Part shown: positions 24,436 through 34,011 of the stretch, piece by piece
How positions within the stretch are numbered: the first letter of the stretch is position 1
Layout of the letters: every line of letters starts with the position of its first letter
Source: Nemesobacter sp965249045
Lineage (GTDB): Bacteria; Desulfobacterota_D; UBA1144; Nemesobacterales; Nemesobacteraceae
Assembly: GCA_965249045.1 (NCBI GenBank)
Contig: OZ252213.1
Location: forward strand, 620,001 to 684,000
Direction: 5' to 3'
Length of the DNA: 64,000 nucleotides
Program-made: the position numbers and the translations under genes
Notes under the pieces: generated by a model
The model's input: the letters and a program-made list of their open reading frames with translations, nothing else
What the model was told of the DNA's origin: nothing
Database searches by the model: none

Positions 24436-26328
24436 CTAAAATGCCATGCGCACTCCAAGGCTAAACTCGTGGTCACGTCTCGAGTCGCTTCCGAAGCGTC
24501 CTGAGTAGCCGGCAAAAGTTTTTGCTCGGCTGCCAATGCCGACGGTAAGACCGGCGGCTGTGTTTACCCATTGGTTCGGTGGCTCAAAACCCGAGAGAGT
24601 GAAGCGTCCGGACATGGTGTTCGAGCCTGCGGTGACTGAAACGGGATCGTCTTTCAGTTCTCTTTCATAGGCGATACGGATGTATGGGAGCACTGTTTCG
24701 CTTAGACCAAAGTTTCCTTTGAACTGATAACCCGCACGTGCGATCAGGGAGTCGCGGTCAAAGTCAGAGAAGTTCATCGAGGTGGAAGTGCTGCCGTTTT
24801 CGCTGTAGCCGTCGATTTTCTGGTTGAGCCACCCGAGCCCCAAAAACAGATTGCACCCGCACTTCTCGGATGTGCTTAGAATCCAGCCGAGTTCAACATC
24901 GGTTCCGAACTGGCGGGAGCTTGTGGAACCCTCTTCCGTGCGCAGTGCTGATCCAAGCTGGATCGAGCGGTTGATATCAATCGAAGTTCTGCCCGCGTTA
25001 AAAGCGCCGCTCAGGTAAAAAACATCAAAAATAAGGGTGCCGTGCAGCGAGCCGGTCACCACGGTGCTGTCGATGCTTGCGCCCGAGACGTCGTTGCTGT
25101 GGTTTCCGAGGCTAAATGCCGCCCCCAAGTAAAGTCCGTCCCCCCCGCGGTAGTCGGTACCCAGAGTGAGCACCTGCATTTCGGCCTGCGTTTTACCCAG
25201 GTGAGACAGGGCGTTAAGATCTTGTTTGCCTGTTTGTCCCCTCAGGTAACTGTGCCATTTTCCGACTGAACGCTCGGACCCGAGATCAAGCATCCGCTCT
25301 GCAAATACAGCGTCACGGTGTGCCCTCGCAACTTCTACGCCCCCTTCCCCTCCAAGCGATATCTGAACCGGAGCCGTGAGAGTGGAAATTACCGTACTTG
25401 CAACCGCCGCATGAACATCTCCGCTTGGATGGGAGCCGTCCGCAAAAAGGTAATTTTCATCGGTGTCGGGAGGTGAGAGATAGCCGGAGTCGGTCGGACC
25501 GCAGACTATTGACTCCAGTCCTCCGTTCGGGCGCAGGGGATTCGAACCGGGAGTACAGGCTATCCTATCAGTATTGGTGAACCCGTAGTTCCCGGGGTCT
25601 TTGACTATCTCATCCATCAGGGCGAAGATATTTACGGGAACGACTCCGTGTTCCTGAGAGCTAATACCTGTGTCAAGCTCTTCGTTATAGGCGCGGGTAA
25701 GAGCGGAGAGTCCAGCTGCGGCTGCGGCTCCGGCACGTTGGGCGTTTATGGTTGCGCCGATGTCAGGCAAATTGAGCACTACTACGTAACGCGCTCCGGC
25801 GTCCTGAAGGCCTCGAATCTGATCTACGTACGCTCCTGCGGCTTCCAGAACGCCGTCAAGAGCACCTTGGGAATCAGACGAATTGTCCTTGGCGACGGCA
25901 CTTATATCGTTTACGCCACCCCAGATCATATAGAGTGTATCCGGGTCGGCGCTTCCTCCGGAGAGGTGCTGATTAATCTGCCGCTTTGTTCCCGGTACCG
26001 AGTTCTCTTCACACGGACCGTTCGGGTTTACGCAGGCGCCGCCCCAGGAATAGTTTGTTCCGCCGGCTAGCGAATTGGTTCCCGATGCTCCGAAGGTCTG
26101 GGCCACGATTTCTGCCCAGACCGGGTCAGGGTTTGTGGTGAAGCTCGTGCCGGCCGGAATTTCGAATCCGTAAGACCGGGCGATAGGAGTATAAAACTGG
26201 GCGCTGTTCCCGGAGTCGCTTAAGCTATCGCCGAACACGACAACGGAATTGAACGTCTGGGCCCGGACGCCGGTGGCAAGCCCGAACAGGATTGCAATCG
26301 CAAAGACAAAATGCAGATGTTGGAACAT
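24436..26328 (-). CDS. Autotransporter GDSL esterase/lipase
   Basis: This 630-aa protein has an N-terminal signal peptide (MFQHLHFVFAIAILFGLATGVRAQ). A GDSL hydrolase domain follows, with VVFGDSLSDSGN (nucleophilic serine), the block II glycine, YMIWGGVNDI (block III asparagine) and FADGSHPSGDVH (block V Asp and His). From about residue 330 the protein is an autotransporter beta-barrel ending in ...SLGVRMAF, whose terminal phenylalanine is the BAM recognition residue. It should sit in the outer membrane with the esterase domain outside, as in Pseudomonas EstA. The ribosome site GAGGATCC is next to the ATG. Confidence 0.93.
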   Translation of the reverse strand: MFQHLHFVFAIAILFGLATGVRAQTFNSVVVFGDSLSDSGNSAQFYTPIARSYGFEIPAGTSFTTNPDPVWAEIVAQTFGASGTNSLAGGTNYSWGGACVNPNGPCEENSVPGTKRQINQHLSGGSADPDTLYMIWGGVNDISAVAKDNSSDSQGALDGVLEAAGAYVDQIRGLQDAGARYVVVLNLPDIGATINAQRAGAAAAAGLSALTRAYNEELDTGISSQEHGVVPVNIFALMDEIVKDPGNYGFTNTDRIACTPGSNPLRPNGGLESIVCGPTDSGYLSPPDTDENYLFADGSHPSGDVHAAVASTVISTLTAPVQISLGGEGGVEVARAHRDAVFAERMLDLGSERSVGKWHSYLRGQTGKQDLNALSHLGKTQAEMQVLTLGTDYRGGDGLYLGAAFSLGNHSNDVSGASIDSTVVTGSLHGTLIFDVFYLSGAFNAGRTSIDINRSIQLGSALRTEEGSTSSRQFGTDVELGWILSTSEKCGCNLFLGLGWLNQKIDGYSENGSTSTSMNFSDFDRDSLIARAGYQFKGNFGLSETVLPYIRIAYERELKDDPVSVTAGSNTMSGRFTLSGFEPPNQWVNTAAGLTVGIGSRAKTFAGYSGRFGSDSRRDHEFSLGVRMAF

Positions 26329-26434
26329 TAGGGATCCTCCTCAGGGTTTTGTTTTCAAAGGCAATTTTACCATTCCTATACGACACCCGCCACAAAAAAA
26401 CATGGTTTTCGTGGCACCGGCTACAACTGACAAA

Positions 26435-28162
26435 TCAGTATCCTTGAGCCAGTCCTCCCGGACGCCTGGGGTCAGCAGCTCCGTGAAAAACCCCGCTGAC
26501 CCTAGCTACGCTCTGCGTGCTTCCAATCGGGCCGGTCCTTTTTACTTCGTATCCTTTTTTCCGCAACTGCGCCACCAGGTTTTTCCCCGCTTTTTTTTCC
26601 ACGTACAAGGTGTCAGGAAGCCACTGGTGATGTATCCTCGGTGCCGCCGCAGCCTCGTTTATGTTCATTTTGTGGTCAATTACGTTTAGGATGACTTGGA
26701 GCACGGACGTTATTATTCTGCTCCCCCCTAGGCTTCCCGTCGCGAGAAAAAGATTTCCGTCCTTAAGCACTATCGTCGGGGTCATGGAACTCAGCATTCT
26801 TTTGCCTGGAGCAATGGAGTTTTTTTCACCGCCGGTAAGACCGTACGCGTTAGGAGTTCCGGGTTTTGCCGAGAAATCGTCCATTTCGTTATTGAGCAGA
26901 ATTCCGGTCCCCGCCACGGCGAGCCCTGAGCCGTAGGCGAAGTTAAGCGTGTATGTGTTTGAAACCACGTTTCCGAACCTGTCGGCGACCGTGAAGTGGG
27001 TGGTGTCGGTGCCTTGGGGGTGGGTTGGGGAGCCCGGCTTTACGTATCTGCTCGGGGTCGGGGTTTCGGGATTGATCCGATTTGCGAGACGTTTTGCGTA
27101 CTGTTTTGAGATGAGCTGTTTTGCGGGAACCGGGGAAAAATCCGGGTCACCCAGATGTTTTGACCTGTCCGCGTAGGCAAGCTTCATGGTTTCTGAGAGA
27201 ACGTGGACATATCGGGCGGAATTATGCCCGTATTGCGAGAGGGGATAGCGCTCAAGAATGTTGAGCATCTCGATGAGGTGGACCCCGCCCGAGCTTGGAG
27301 GCGGCATTGAGTAAATCTGGTAGCCTCTGTAGTCCCCGGTCACCGGTTCTCTTGTCACGGCTTCGTATGACGCAAGGTCCCGTTTGGTTAAGAGACCTCC
27401 TTTATGTTTCATGTAAGCTGTGATTTTTTTCGCTATAGCTCCCCTGTAAAACGCCTCTGAGCCGTTTTTGCTTATCTCCTTTAGGCTCCATGCGAGGTTC
27501 TTCTGCCTGAGAATTTCTCCTTCCCGGGGCGGTTCTCCGTTGTTTTTGAAAAAAATGCCCATGCTCTCGGGCGATTTTTTCATTCGCTCTTTTGCTTCGA
27601 GAAGCGATTTTCTAAGCTCCGCCGAAACCGTAAATCCATCCTCCGCGAGTTTTATCGCGGGCGCAAGTGTTTCTTTAAGCGACATGGTTCCGTATTTTTC
27701 AAGTGCCAGCGAAAACCCCGCGACTGTTCCCGGAACTCCGCAGGAATAGATGCTGTGTCTCGCCCGTTCCACGTCGACCTCTCCGTTTTTATTGAGAAAC
27801 ATGTCGCGCGTGGCTTTAAGTGGAGCTTTTTCCCTGTAGTCTATGGCGACGGTCTGCCCTGTTTCGCCCAGGTGAACCAGCATGAATCCGCCGCCCCCGA
27901 GATTTCCAGCTTTCGGGTAAGTGACGGCGAGCGCAAATCCCATTGCGACGGCGGCGTCAATGGCGTTTCCGCCTTTCTTGAGTACGGAAAGGCCGACGAG
28001 AGTCGCGGTCTGCTCTTGGGATACGACTATGCCGTTTCGAAAAGACACAGGTTCCGTCGTATTTTCGCTTAAAGATGCAGGTTCCGCATAAGCGGGCATG
28101 ATCAAGACGGATAGAACTAGTAAGAATGTGACAGCGTGTTTAAGGATTGAGTCCGCGGGCAT
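26435..28162 (-). CDS. ggt: Gamma-glutamyltransferase
   Basis: This 575-aa proenzyme has a signal peptide (HAVTFLLVLSVLIMPAYA) and the family motifs MGFALAVTYPKAGNLGGGGFMLVHL, SMPPPSSGGVHLIEMLNILE and GTDTTHFTVADRFGNVVSNT. The first threonine of THF is the autocatalytic nucleophile. GGSRIITSVLQVI follows near the end. It is cleaved into two subunits in the periplasm and hydrolyses or transfers gamma-glutamyl groups, for example from glutathione. Confidence 0.96.
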   Translation of the reverse strand: MPADSILKHAVTFLLVLSVLIMPAYAEPASLSENTTEPVSFRNGIVVSQEQTATLVGLSVLKKGGNAIDAAVAMGFALAVTYPKAGNLGGGGFMLVHLGETGQTVAIDYREKAPLKATRDMFLNKNGEVDVERARHSIYSCGVPGTVAGFSLALEKYGTMSLKETLAPAIKLAEDGFTVSAELRKSLLEAKERMKKSPESMGIFFKNNGEPPREGEILRQKNLAWSLKEISKNGSEAFYRGAIAKKITAYMKHKGGLLTKRDLASYEAVTREPVTGDYRGYQIYSMPPPSSGGVHLIEMLNILERYPLSQYGHNSARYVHVLSETMKLAYADRSKHLGDPDFSPVPAKQLISKQYAKRLANRINPETPTPSRYVKPGSPTHPQGTDTTHFTVADRFGNVVSNTYTLNFAYGSGLAVAGTGILLNNEMDDFSAKPGTPNAYGLTGGEKNSIAPGKRMLSSMTPTIVLKDGNLFLATGSLGGSRIITSVLQVILNVIDHKMNINEAAAAPRIHHQWLPDTLYVEKKAGKNLVAQLRKKGYEVKRTGPIGSTQSVARVSGVFHGAADPRRPGGLAQGY

Positions 28163-28182
28163 CTTGAGGGGCCGTGGAGAGT

Positions 28183-29487
28183 TTAAAAGGAAACTCCATA
28201 TCTGTAGCGCTTCGACATATTCATTCTGTCTTCGCAGATCTTTATCTTTTTGGAGTAAAAAGCTTTTTCGAAAGTTTCTTCGGTAAGACCGATCGCGCGG
28301 TTGAAATTCGATATAGCGTCTTCGTACCTGTGAAGCTGGAAATGAAGATTACCCAGAGTCGAATACAGAAGATCGTGTGATGACAGTTCCTCAACCCTCT
28401 GTATACCCCTTATTGCCTGAAGACCTTCTTGCGGTCCTCGGGTTTTCGAGATAGCGATCGCTTTTTGAAGCTCGACAAGTGGACAGTAGTTGCAAGCCAG
28501 GTATTTGTCGTAAAGCAAGATGATCCGGTCCCAGCTGGTATCCCCGTATTTTTTCGCTAGGGAGTGCACGGCGTCAACGCCGGCCTTTAAGTGAATCTCC
28601 GTAACCTCTCCTCCTTCCTCAGTTGAAAGAGCAAGGTGCTCGAATCCCCTTTTGATCATGTTCCTGTCCCAAAGTTCCCTGTTCTGCTCCTTTATCCCAA
28701 GCGGCCTTCCGGCGTCGTCGTTCATGGTGCGAAGTCTTGAGGCGTTCAGCAGCATGAATGATAAAAGAGCGTGAACCCCAGGTTTTTTGGTCGCAGGAAA
28801 ATCAAGCAGCGCCTCGCCCAGTCTTATCGCGGAGAGGCACAAAGAGGCTATGGGAGGCATTCCTTTTCGGATACCGTTTTGCCCGAGACTGAAAATCTCG
28901 GAAATGTTTTTTGTCACAGCCCCGAGATTTTTCTCCGCTTCCGCCCCGCTCAGCCGAACGGTTCCTTGGGTTATTTTCTTTTTTTCCGAAGCGAGCTGCT
29001 CTTCTAAAGCTTTTTCGTTTCTCTGCAGTATCCTCGCAAGGGAGGAACAGGAGAATCCGCAGAGCACGTTCAGTATCAGGTATTTCTGAAAGCGGTTTTC
29101 TATCCGGGGACCGCATAAAGCGAAAAGCAGTTCGACCAGATTTTTCTCCACTTCCTCTTTTTGCGGAAAGGGAAGGCGAAACCCCGATACGTCAATTCTT
29201 TTTTCTCCCCCGTTTGCCTTGGAGAGGTAGTTTATCTTTCTGCAGAAAAGCTTGCTTGAGTTCTCCGTTATATCGGACCATACAGCGCCCTGGGGATCAT
29301 CGGGGATACCTTCTTTCCCCCATTTCGTCCTCATTTTCTCAAAAGAGTTACCGCACGATCTCTGGACGTGCTCGAGGCTTTCGCGGCCGAAGACCTTGAT
29401 CAAGGTCGAAACGATCGCCCCGTAGTCGTTTATGAGTTGTTTTGTAATCTGCCTGTTCACTTCAGGCCGGTTGTACTTTATTCCCAA
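28183..29487 (-). CDS. ECF-like sigma factor with long C-terminal (DUF6596/TPR-like) extension
   Basis: This 434-aa protein is collinear with the ECF sigma factors that carry a C-terminal DUF6596/TPR extension (ECF42-like). The N-terminal part INDYGAIVSTLIKVFGRESLEHV...KWGKEGIPDDPQGAVWSDITENSSKLF corresponds to region 2. LNVLCGFSCSSLARILQRNEKALEEQLASEKKKI corresponds to region 4. Then come LSAIRLGEALLD, ALLSFMLLNASRLRTMND, LWDRNMIKRGFEHLAL, and repeat-like LYSTLGNLHFQLHRYEDAISNFNRAIGL. Region 2 is divergent compared with canonical members. No DGPF/YCII partner gene, common for this group, is adjacent. Targets unknown. Confidence 0.75.
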   Translation of the reverse strand: MGIKYNRPEVNRQITKQLINDYGAIVSTLIKVFGRESLEHVQRSCGNSFEKMRTKWGKEGIPDDPQGAVWSDITENSSKLFCRKINYLSKANGGEKRIDVSGFRLPFPQKEEVEKNLVELLFALCGPRIENRFQKYLILNVLCGFSCSSLARILQRNEKALEEQLASEKKKITQGTVRLSGAEAEKNLGAVTKNISEIFSLGQNGIRKGMPPIASLCLSAIRLGEALLDFPATKKPGVHALLSFMLLNASRLRTMNDDAGRPLGIKEQNRELWDRNMIKRGFEHLALSTEEGGEVTEIHLKAGVDAVHSLAKKYGDTSWDRIILLYDKYLACNYCPLVELQKAIAISKTRGPQEGLQAIRGIQRVEELSSHDLLYSTLGNLHFQLHRYEDAISNFNRAIGLTEETFEKAFYSKKIKICEDRMNMSKRYRYGVSF

Positions 29488-29667
29488 CTGGCTGCTTCCT
29501 TTTTCCTGACTGTAGGAGAACGTTTTAATCTATAACCAGACTAAAATACATACCGGAGATTGAAAGTAAAGATTCTTGAAGTTTTTGCTTGAGAAACCGG
29601 GGAAGCCTGCTCTTCTTTACTTTTTGCTGCGGGAAAAGCTTGATACAGCAGACCCGAAGATGTCGAG

Positions 29668-29720
29668 ACAGTTCTCCCCTGACCACAAATACGGGCCAAG
29701 GGAGAAACTGTTTGTTTTTT
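29668..29720 (+). terminator. Stem-loop followed by a T-rich tract
   Basis: ACAGTTCTCCC (29668) pairs with GGGAGAAACTGT (29700-29711) with one bulge; TTGTTTTTTG follows. The T tract points to a plus-strand terminator although no plus-strand gene lies just upstream. The rest of 29488-29721 holds nothing I recognise. Confidence 0.4.
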
Positions 29721-29721
29721 G

Positions 29722-30216
29722 TTATTCGCCCTCTCTCGTGGCGAGCTCTCTGTCGAGAATCAGAAGCGCGGCCGGGTTGTCCTCGGCGAGTTTCAGTTGC
29801 TCAACGACTGCCTCGGCAATTTTTTCCTCCTCAACCTGCTCTTCTATGAACCAGTGAAGCATTACTAAAGTCGCCTGATCGTTTTTCGAGGTGGCCAGAT
29901 TGTAAATATTGTTTATCATCCCCGTCACCTCCCTTTCATGTTCGAGCACTTCCTCGAACATCTCAAGAAAGGCTCCGAACTCAGAAGCGGGCTGCTCTAT
30001 CGATTCCAGAACTACCCTGCCACCCCTGTCGATCAGGTAATCGAGGAACTTCATCGCGTGCACAAGCTCCTCTTCGCTCTGATTGCGAAGCCAACCTGCA
30101 AAACCGGAAAAGTTTTTGGATTCGCAGTAGGCAGACATTGAAAGATAGAGATAGGATGAATAGTACTCGTTTCTTATTTGCGTATTTATGGCGTCCTGTA
30201 TGTCGCTGTCAATCAT
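29722..30216 (-). CDS. Ferritin
   Basis: This 164-aa four-helix protein has bacterial ferritin (FtnA) features: NTQIRNEYYSSYLYLSMSAYCESKNFSGFAGWLRNQSEEELVHAMKFLDYLIDRGG, with E of RNEYY and E-x-x-H of EEELVHA as ferroxidase ligands. EHEREVTGMINNIYNLA and LHWFIEEQVEEE supply the later glutamates. It oxidises and stores iron as a 24-mer. It is a single gene with AAGGAGA in front of the ATG, and transcribed away from lon. Confidence 0.95.
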   Translation of the reverse strand: MIDSDIQDAINTQIRNEYYSSYLYLSMSAYCESKNFSGFAGWLRNQSEEELVHAMKFLDYLIDRGGRVVLESIEQPASEFGAFLEMFEEVLEHEREVTGMINNIYNLATSKNDQATLVMLHWFIEEQVEEEKIAEAVVEQLKLAEDNPAALLILDRELATREGE

Positions 30217-30317
30217 CTTGATTTCTCCTTGGTTTCGTGTTTTGGATTATAAAAATAACCAGTTTATTAAAAATTACTACTAAATGGTAATAATTTCCAA
30301 CAAGTGCTTTTCCTCTG

Positions 30318-30365
30318 GATTATGCCTAACTCTGGACATGCGATTATGCCTAACTCTGGACATGC
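30318..30365. repeat. Perfect 24-bp tandem repeat upstream of lon
   Basis: GATTATGCCTAACTCTGGAC followed by ATGC occurs twice back to back. TATAAT at 30368-30373 begins two bases after the second copy. The position suggests an operator or activator site for the lon promoter. I know no matching regulator. Confidence 0.8.
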
Positions 30366-30367
30366 TG

Positions 30368-30373
30368 TATAAT
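30368..30373 (+). promoter_or_regulatory. Likely -10 box upstream of lon
   Basis: A perfect TATAAT lies 69 bases before the lon ATG. The -35 region falls inside the 24-bp repeat and has no consensus hexamer. No sigma-32-type box is apparent. A second AT-rich candidate (TTGTAA, 17 bases, ATATAC) lies downstream near 30380-30408. Confidence 0.4.
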
Positions 30374-30441
30374 AACAGAGTTGTAAATATAAGAGTCTGT
30401 ATTATATACTCTAAATAAGCTTGTGTATTGAGGAGGAGAAA

Positions 30442-32853
30442 ATGTCAGATTCCGTAAACGTTAACGAGAAAGTTCTTCCACTCCTTCCGCTTCGCGACGT
30501 AGTTATCTACCCCTACATGCTGGCTCCGCTCTTCGTGGGCAGGGAAAAATCCATCAAGGCCCTTGAAGAGGCGGCGAAGGACAACAAGGAAATATTTCTT
30601 TCGGCGCAGAAAGACGCCAAGGTAAATGAACCCGGAAACGAGGACATGTACAGAATCGGGACCGTCGGAACGATAGTTCAGATGCTCCGGCTTCCCGACG
30701 GCACGGTGAAAGTGCTTGTCGAAGGCAAGAAAAGGGCATCCATAACGGGTTTCGTTCCCCAGAAGGACATGTTCGTCGTAGAGGTAAGAGAGATAGAGGA
30801 GCCTTCGGGAGAAGGCGTCGAGCTTGAAGCGCTGATGCGCTCGGCGACCAAGCTTTTCGAGGATTACGTGAAGCTGAACACCAAGATCCCCTCGGAGACT
30901 CTCGTGACTTTCATGTCCATTGACGAGCCGGGCAAGCTCGGCGACACGATCGCTTCGCATCTTAGCATGAAGCTTTCGGACAAGCAGGAGATTCTGGAGG
31001 TGATCAATCCTCTTGAGAGGCTTGAGAAGCTCTGCGAGAAAATGCAGTCGGAGCTTGAGATACTTCAGATGGAAAAGCGTATAGGGAAGAGGGTCAAAAA
31101 GCAGATGGAAAAGGCCCAGAGGGAGTACTATCTCAACGAGCAGATGAAGGCTATCCAGAAGGAGCTCGGCACGGCGGATGACCTTAAAAGCGAAATAGAT
31201 GAGTTTGAGGAAAAGCTCAAGGAGAAGGAACTTCCCGAGGATGTGGAGCAGAGGGTCAAAAGGGAGATAAACAAGCTTCGCATGATGTCCTCCATGTCCG
31301 CCGAGGCGACGGTCGTGAGAAATTATATCGACTGGCTTCTGGATCTGCCGTGGACAAAGGAAAAAACCGAGGACCGTCTCGATCTCAAGGAAGCCGCGGC
31401 GATTCTTGACGAGGACCACTACGGCCTTGAAAAACCCAAGGAAAGAATACTTGAATACTTGGCGGTGCGCATTCTGGCCGAAAAGCTCAAGGGCCCGATA
31501 ATCTGCTTCGTTGGACCTCCCGGGGTCGGAAAGACCTCTTTGGCCAAGTCGATAGCTCGCGCCATGGGCCGCAAGTTCGTCAGGACGTCTCTCGGCGGAG
31601 TAAGGGACGAGGCCGAGATAAGGGGACACAGAAGGACCTACATAGGAGCCCTTCCAGGCAAGATAATACAGGGAATGAAAAAAGCCGGAACCGTAAACCC
31701 GGTTTTTCTCCTTGACGAGATCGACAAGCTGGGAATGGATTTCAGGGGAGACCCGGCTTCCGCGCTTCTAGAAGCCCTTGACCCCGAGCAGAACTCAAAT
31801 TTTAACGATCATTACATCGAGGCCGACTATGACCTCTCGAAGGTAATGTTCATAATGACGGCGAACGTTCTCCACACGGTTCCCTGGGCGCTTCAGGACC
31901 GAATGGAGATAATACGACTTCCAGGCTACACGGAGCAGGAAAAGCTTCAGATAGCCAGAGAATTCCTTATAGGGAAGCAGACGGAAAACCACGGTCTCAA
32001 GGATTACAATGTGTCTATAAAGAACGAGGCGATTGTGCAGATCATAAGAAGGTACACGAAGGAAAGCGGGGTCAGGAACCTTGAGAGGGAAATAGCGTCG
32101 CTCTGCAGGAAAGTGGCAAGGGAGATTGTCGAGAAGAAAAAAACCAAGGGGATTAACATTACCGCCAAGAGCGTCAGAAAGTATCTCGGTACTCCCAAGT
32201 ATGAGTACGGAGAGATCGAGCAGACCGATCAGGTGGGAGCCGCGACGGGGCTTGCGTGGACTGAGCTTGGAGGAGAGCTTCTGACGATAGAGGTCTCCAT
32301 CGTCCCCGGCAAGGGGACTTTCACCGTTACCGGCAAGCTCGGGGAGGTAATGCAGGAATCCGCGCGCGCGGCTATGAGCTACGTAAGAAGCAGAGCGCAG
32401 CGCCTGGGGCTTGAAAGGCTTTTCTATCAGAACGTGGATATACACATCCACGTTCCCGAGGGGGCTACTCCCAAAGACGGACCGAGTGCCGGCATAGCGA
32501 TAGCGAGCGCCATAACAAGTGCCATTACTAGAAAGCCTATAAACAGGGAAATCGCCATGACGGGAGAGATCACGCTTCGGGGAAGGGTGCTTTCCATTGG
32601 AGGACTCAAGGAGAAAATCCTTGCGGCCCACAGGGGCAGGGTGAAGGAAGTGCTGATTCCCGTGGATAACAAAAAAGACATTGAGGACATACCGGAGAAC
32701 ATTAGAAAAGAGGTGAAAGTAACCACCGTTGAACATATGGACGAGGTGATTGAGAAGGTAATTCTCTCGGATGAGCCTGTGCTCAAAAACTTTGTCGTTC
32801 CGAAATCCGATTATGCCCTGGCGGATGACCCGGTGCCGAAGAACATAAACTGA
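30442..32853 (+). CDS. lon: ATP-dependent protease Lon
   Basis: An 803-aa LonA protein. The ATG at 30442 (MSDSVNVNEKVLPLLPLRDVVIYPYM) has GAGGAGG upstream; a TTG at 30421 in frame would lie before that site. The N-terminal substrate-binding domain is followed by the coiled coil, Walker A IICFVGPPGVGKTSLAKS, Walker B PVFLLDEIDKLG and the C-terminal protease with DGPSAGIA (catalytic Ser) and the later Lys in GLKEKILAA. It degrades misfolded and regulatory proteins in the cytoplasm. A hairpin terminator follows at 32881. Confidence 0.97.
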   Translation: MSDSVNVNEKVLPLLPLRDVVIYPYMLAPLFVGREKSIKALEEAAKDNKEIFLSAQKDAKVNEPGNEDMYRIGTVGTIVQMLRLPDGTVKVLVEGKKRASITGFVPQKDMFVVEVREIEEPSGEGVELEALMRSATKLFEDYVKLNTKIPSETLVTFMSIDEPGKLGDTIASHLSMKLSDKQEILEVINPLERLEKLCEKMQSELEILQMEKRIGKRVKKQMEKAQREYYLNEQMKAIQKELGTADDLKSEIDEFEEKLKEKELPEDVEQRVKREINKLRMMSSMSAEATVVRNYIDWLLDLPWTKEKTEDRLDLKEAAAILDEDHYGLEKPKERILEYLAVRILAEKLKGPIICFVGPPGVGKTSLAKSIARAMGRKFVRTSLGGVRDEAEIRGHRRTYIGALPGKIIQGMKKAGTVNPVFLLDEIDKLGMDFRGDPASALLEALDPEQNSNFNDHYIEADYDLSKVMFIMTANVLHTVPWALQDRMEIIRLPGYTEQEKLQIAREFLIGKQTENHGLKDYNVSIKNEAIVQIIRRYTKESGVRNLEREIASLCRKVAREIVEKKKTKGINITAKSVRKYLGTPKYEYGEIEQTDQVGAATGLAWTELGGELLTIEVSIVPGKGTFTVTGKLGEVMQESARAAMSYVRSRAQRLGLERLFYQNVDIHIHVPEGATPKDGPSAGIAIASAITSAITRKPINREIAMTGEITLRGRVLSIGGLKEKILAAHRGRVKEVLIPVDNKKDIEDIPENIRKEVKVTTVEHMDEVIEKVILSDEPVLKNFVVPKSDYALADDPVPKNIN

Positions 32854-32880
32854 GAGCAAAGAGTCGTTTAGTGTTTTAAA

Positions 32881-32917
32881 AGCCCCGAGGCGGTCACTGC
32901 CGCTTTGGGGCTTTTTG
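32881..32917 (+). terminator. Terminator after lon
   Basis: AGCCCC...GCGG pairs with CCGC...GGGGCT, followed by TTTTT. It separates lon from the radical SAM gene whose start lies 20 bases further on. Confidence 0.8.
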
Positions 32918-32937
32918 GTTTAAAGGAGACTCAGAAA

Positions 32938-33984
32938 GTGAAACCTGCCATAAAAGGAAGGGGATCCCCGGAGAACCCGTCTGGAAGGTTCGAGCGGATT
33001 GATTTTGTTGCGGATGAGGATGCGCCCTCTGCTGACGGTGCCCCCAAGACCGTTTACTACAAGGACCGGACGAAAACTATAATCTCCTACAACCAGAGTC
33101 CCGATGTTTCTTTTGACGCGAGCATCAATCCTTACCGGGGATGCGAACACGGATGCGTTTACTGCTATGCGAGGCCCACGCACGAATACCTGGGGCTTTC
33201 GGCGGGGCTTGATTTCGAAACGAAAATCTTCGTCAAGCAAAATGCCCCTGAGCTTCTGAGAAAGGAGCTCCAGTCGGCCAGATGGGTTCCGAAACCGATA
33301 GCGATAAGCGGGGTTACAGACTGCTATCAGCCGGCGGAAAAACAGTTCCGGATAACAAGAAAGTGTCTCAAGGTTCTGCGCGAATTCAGAAACCCTGTGG
33401 GGATAGTGACCAAAAGTTATCTCGTGACCCGTGATCTTGATATCCTCTCTGATATGGCCGAAATCGGCTGCGCGAGCGTGATAGTCTCCGTCACGACGCT
33501 TGACGGCGAACTCTCAAGGAAAATGGAACCCAGAGCGTCGCAGCCAGAATACAGGCTCAAGGCCATAGCTAGGCTTGCGGATGCCGGCATTCCCGTGACC
33601 GTGCTCATAGCTCCGGTGATTCCGGGGCTCACCGACCACGAGATTCCGGCCATACTGAAAGCGGCTTCGGTCCACGGGGCGGTCGACGCGGGTTACGTGA
33701 TGCTGAGGCTTCCCTACGGCGTGGCCGACATATTCTCTACGTGGCTTGAGCGCCACTACCCCGACAGAAAGAAAAAGATCCTCGGGCGAATTGAATCAAT
33801 GAGAGACGGATCTCTTAACTCCTCTGAGTACCGCGTCCGGATGAAGGGGAAGGGGATTTTCGCCGAGCAGACAGAAAGGATTTTTCGCGTCGCTTACGGG
33901 AAATTCGGTTTCTCGGGGAGAAAGGCGCCTCTTGACGTCTCCCGTTTCAGGAGGGACGGCGCCGCTCAGCTTGAGCTTTTTTGA
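32938..33984 (+). CDS. PA0069-family radical SAM protein
   Basis: The 348-aa protein has the radical SAM cluster motif CEHGCVYCYARP (C-x3-C-x2-C) preceded by INPYRG, then ISGVTDCYQPAEKQFRITRKCLKVL and GIVTKSYLVTRDLDIL, diagnostic of the PA0069/SplB-related family. The start is GTG 32938 with AAAGGAG 8 bases upstream. An upstream TTG at 32905 lies in the lon terminator and is rejected. The biochemical role is unknown; spore photoproduct lyase is a distant relative. Confidence 0.9.
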   Translation: MKPAIKGRGSPENPSGRFERIDFVADEDAPSADGAPKTVYYKDRTKTIISYNQSPDVSFDASINPYRGCEHGCVYCYARPTHEYLGLSAGLDFETKIFVKQNAPELLRKELQSARWVPKPIAISGVTDCYQPAEKQFRITRKCLKVLREFRNPVGIVTKSYLVTRDLDILSDMAEIGCASVIVSVTTLDGELSRKMEPRASQPEYRLKAIARLADAGIPVTVLIAPVIPGLTDHEIPAILKAASVHGAVDAGYVMLRLPYGVADIFSTWLERHYPDRKKKILGRIESMRDGSLNSSEYRVRMKGKGIFAEQTERIFRVAYGKFGFSGRKAPLDVSRFRRDGAAQLELF

Positions 33985-34011
33985 TGCGCTGCCATAAAAA
34001 ACAGAGGTGGT

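Noticed and set aside
25530..25565. tRNA T-arm-like sequence (GGATTCGAACC)
   Set aside because: It lies inside the conserved esterase coding region and no cloverleaf can be formed around it.
30445..32859. Two long reverse-strand ORFs (394 and 354 codons) opposite lon
   Set aside because: Antisense of a highly conserved GC-rich gene; sequence has no protein-family features.
32905..32937. Upstream TTG start for the radical SAM gene
   Set aside because: It would place the N-terminus inside the lon terminator; GTG 32938 has a proper ribosome site.
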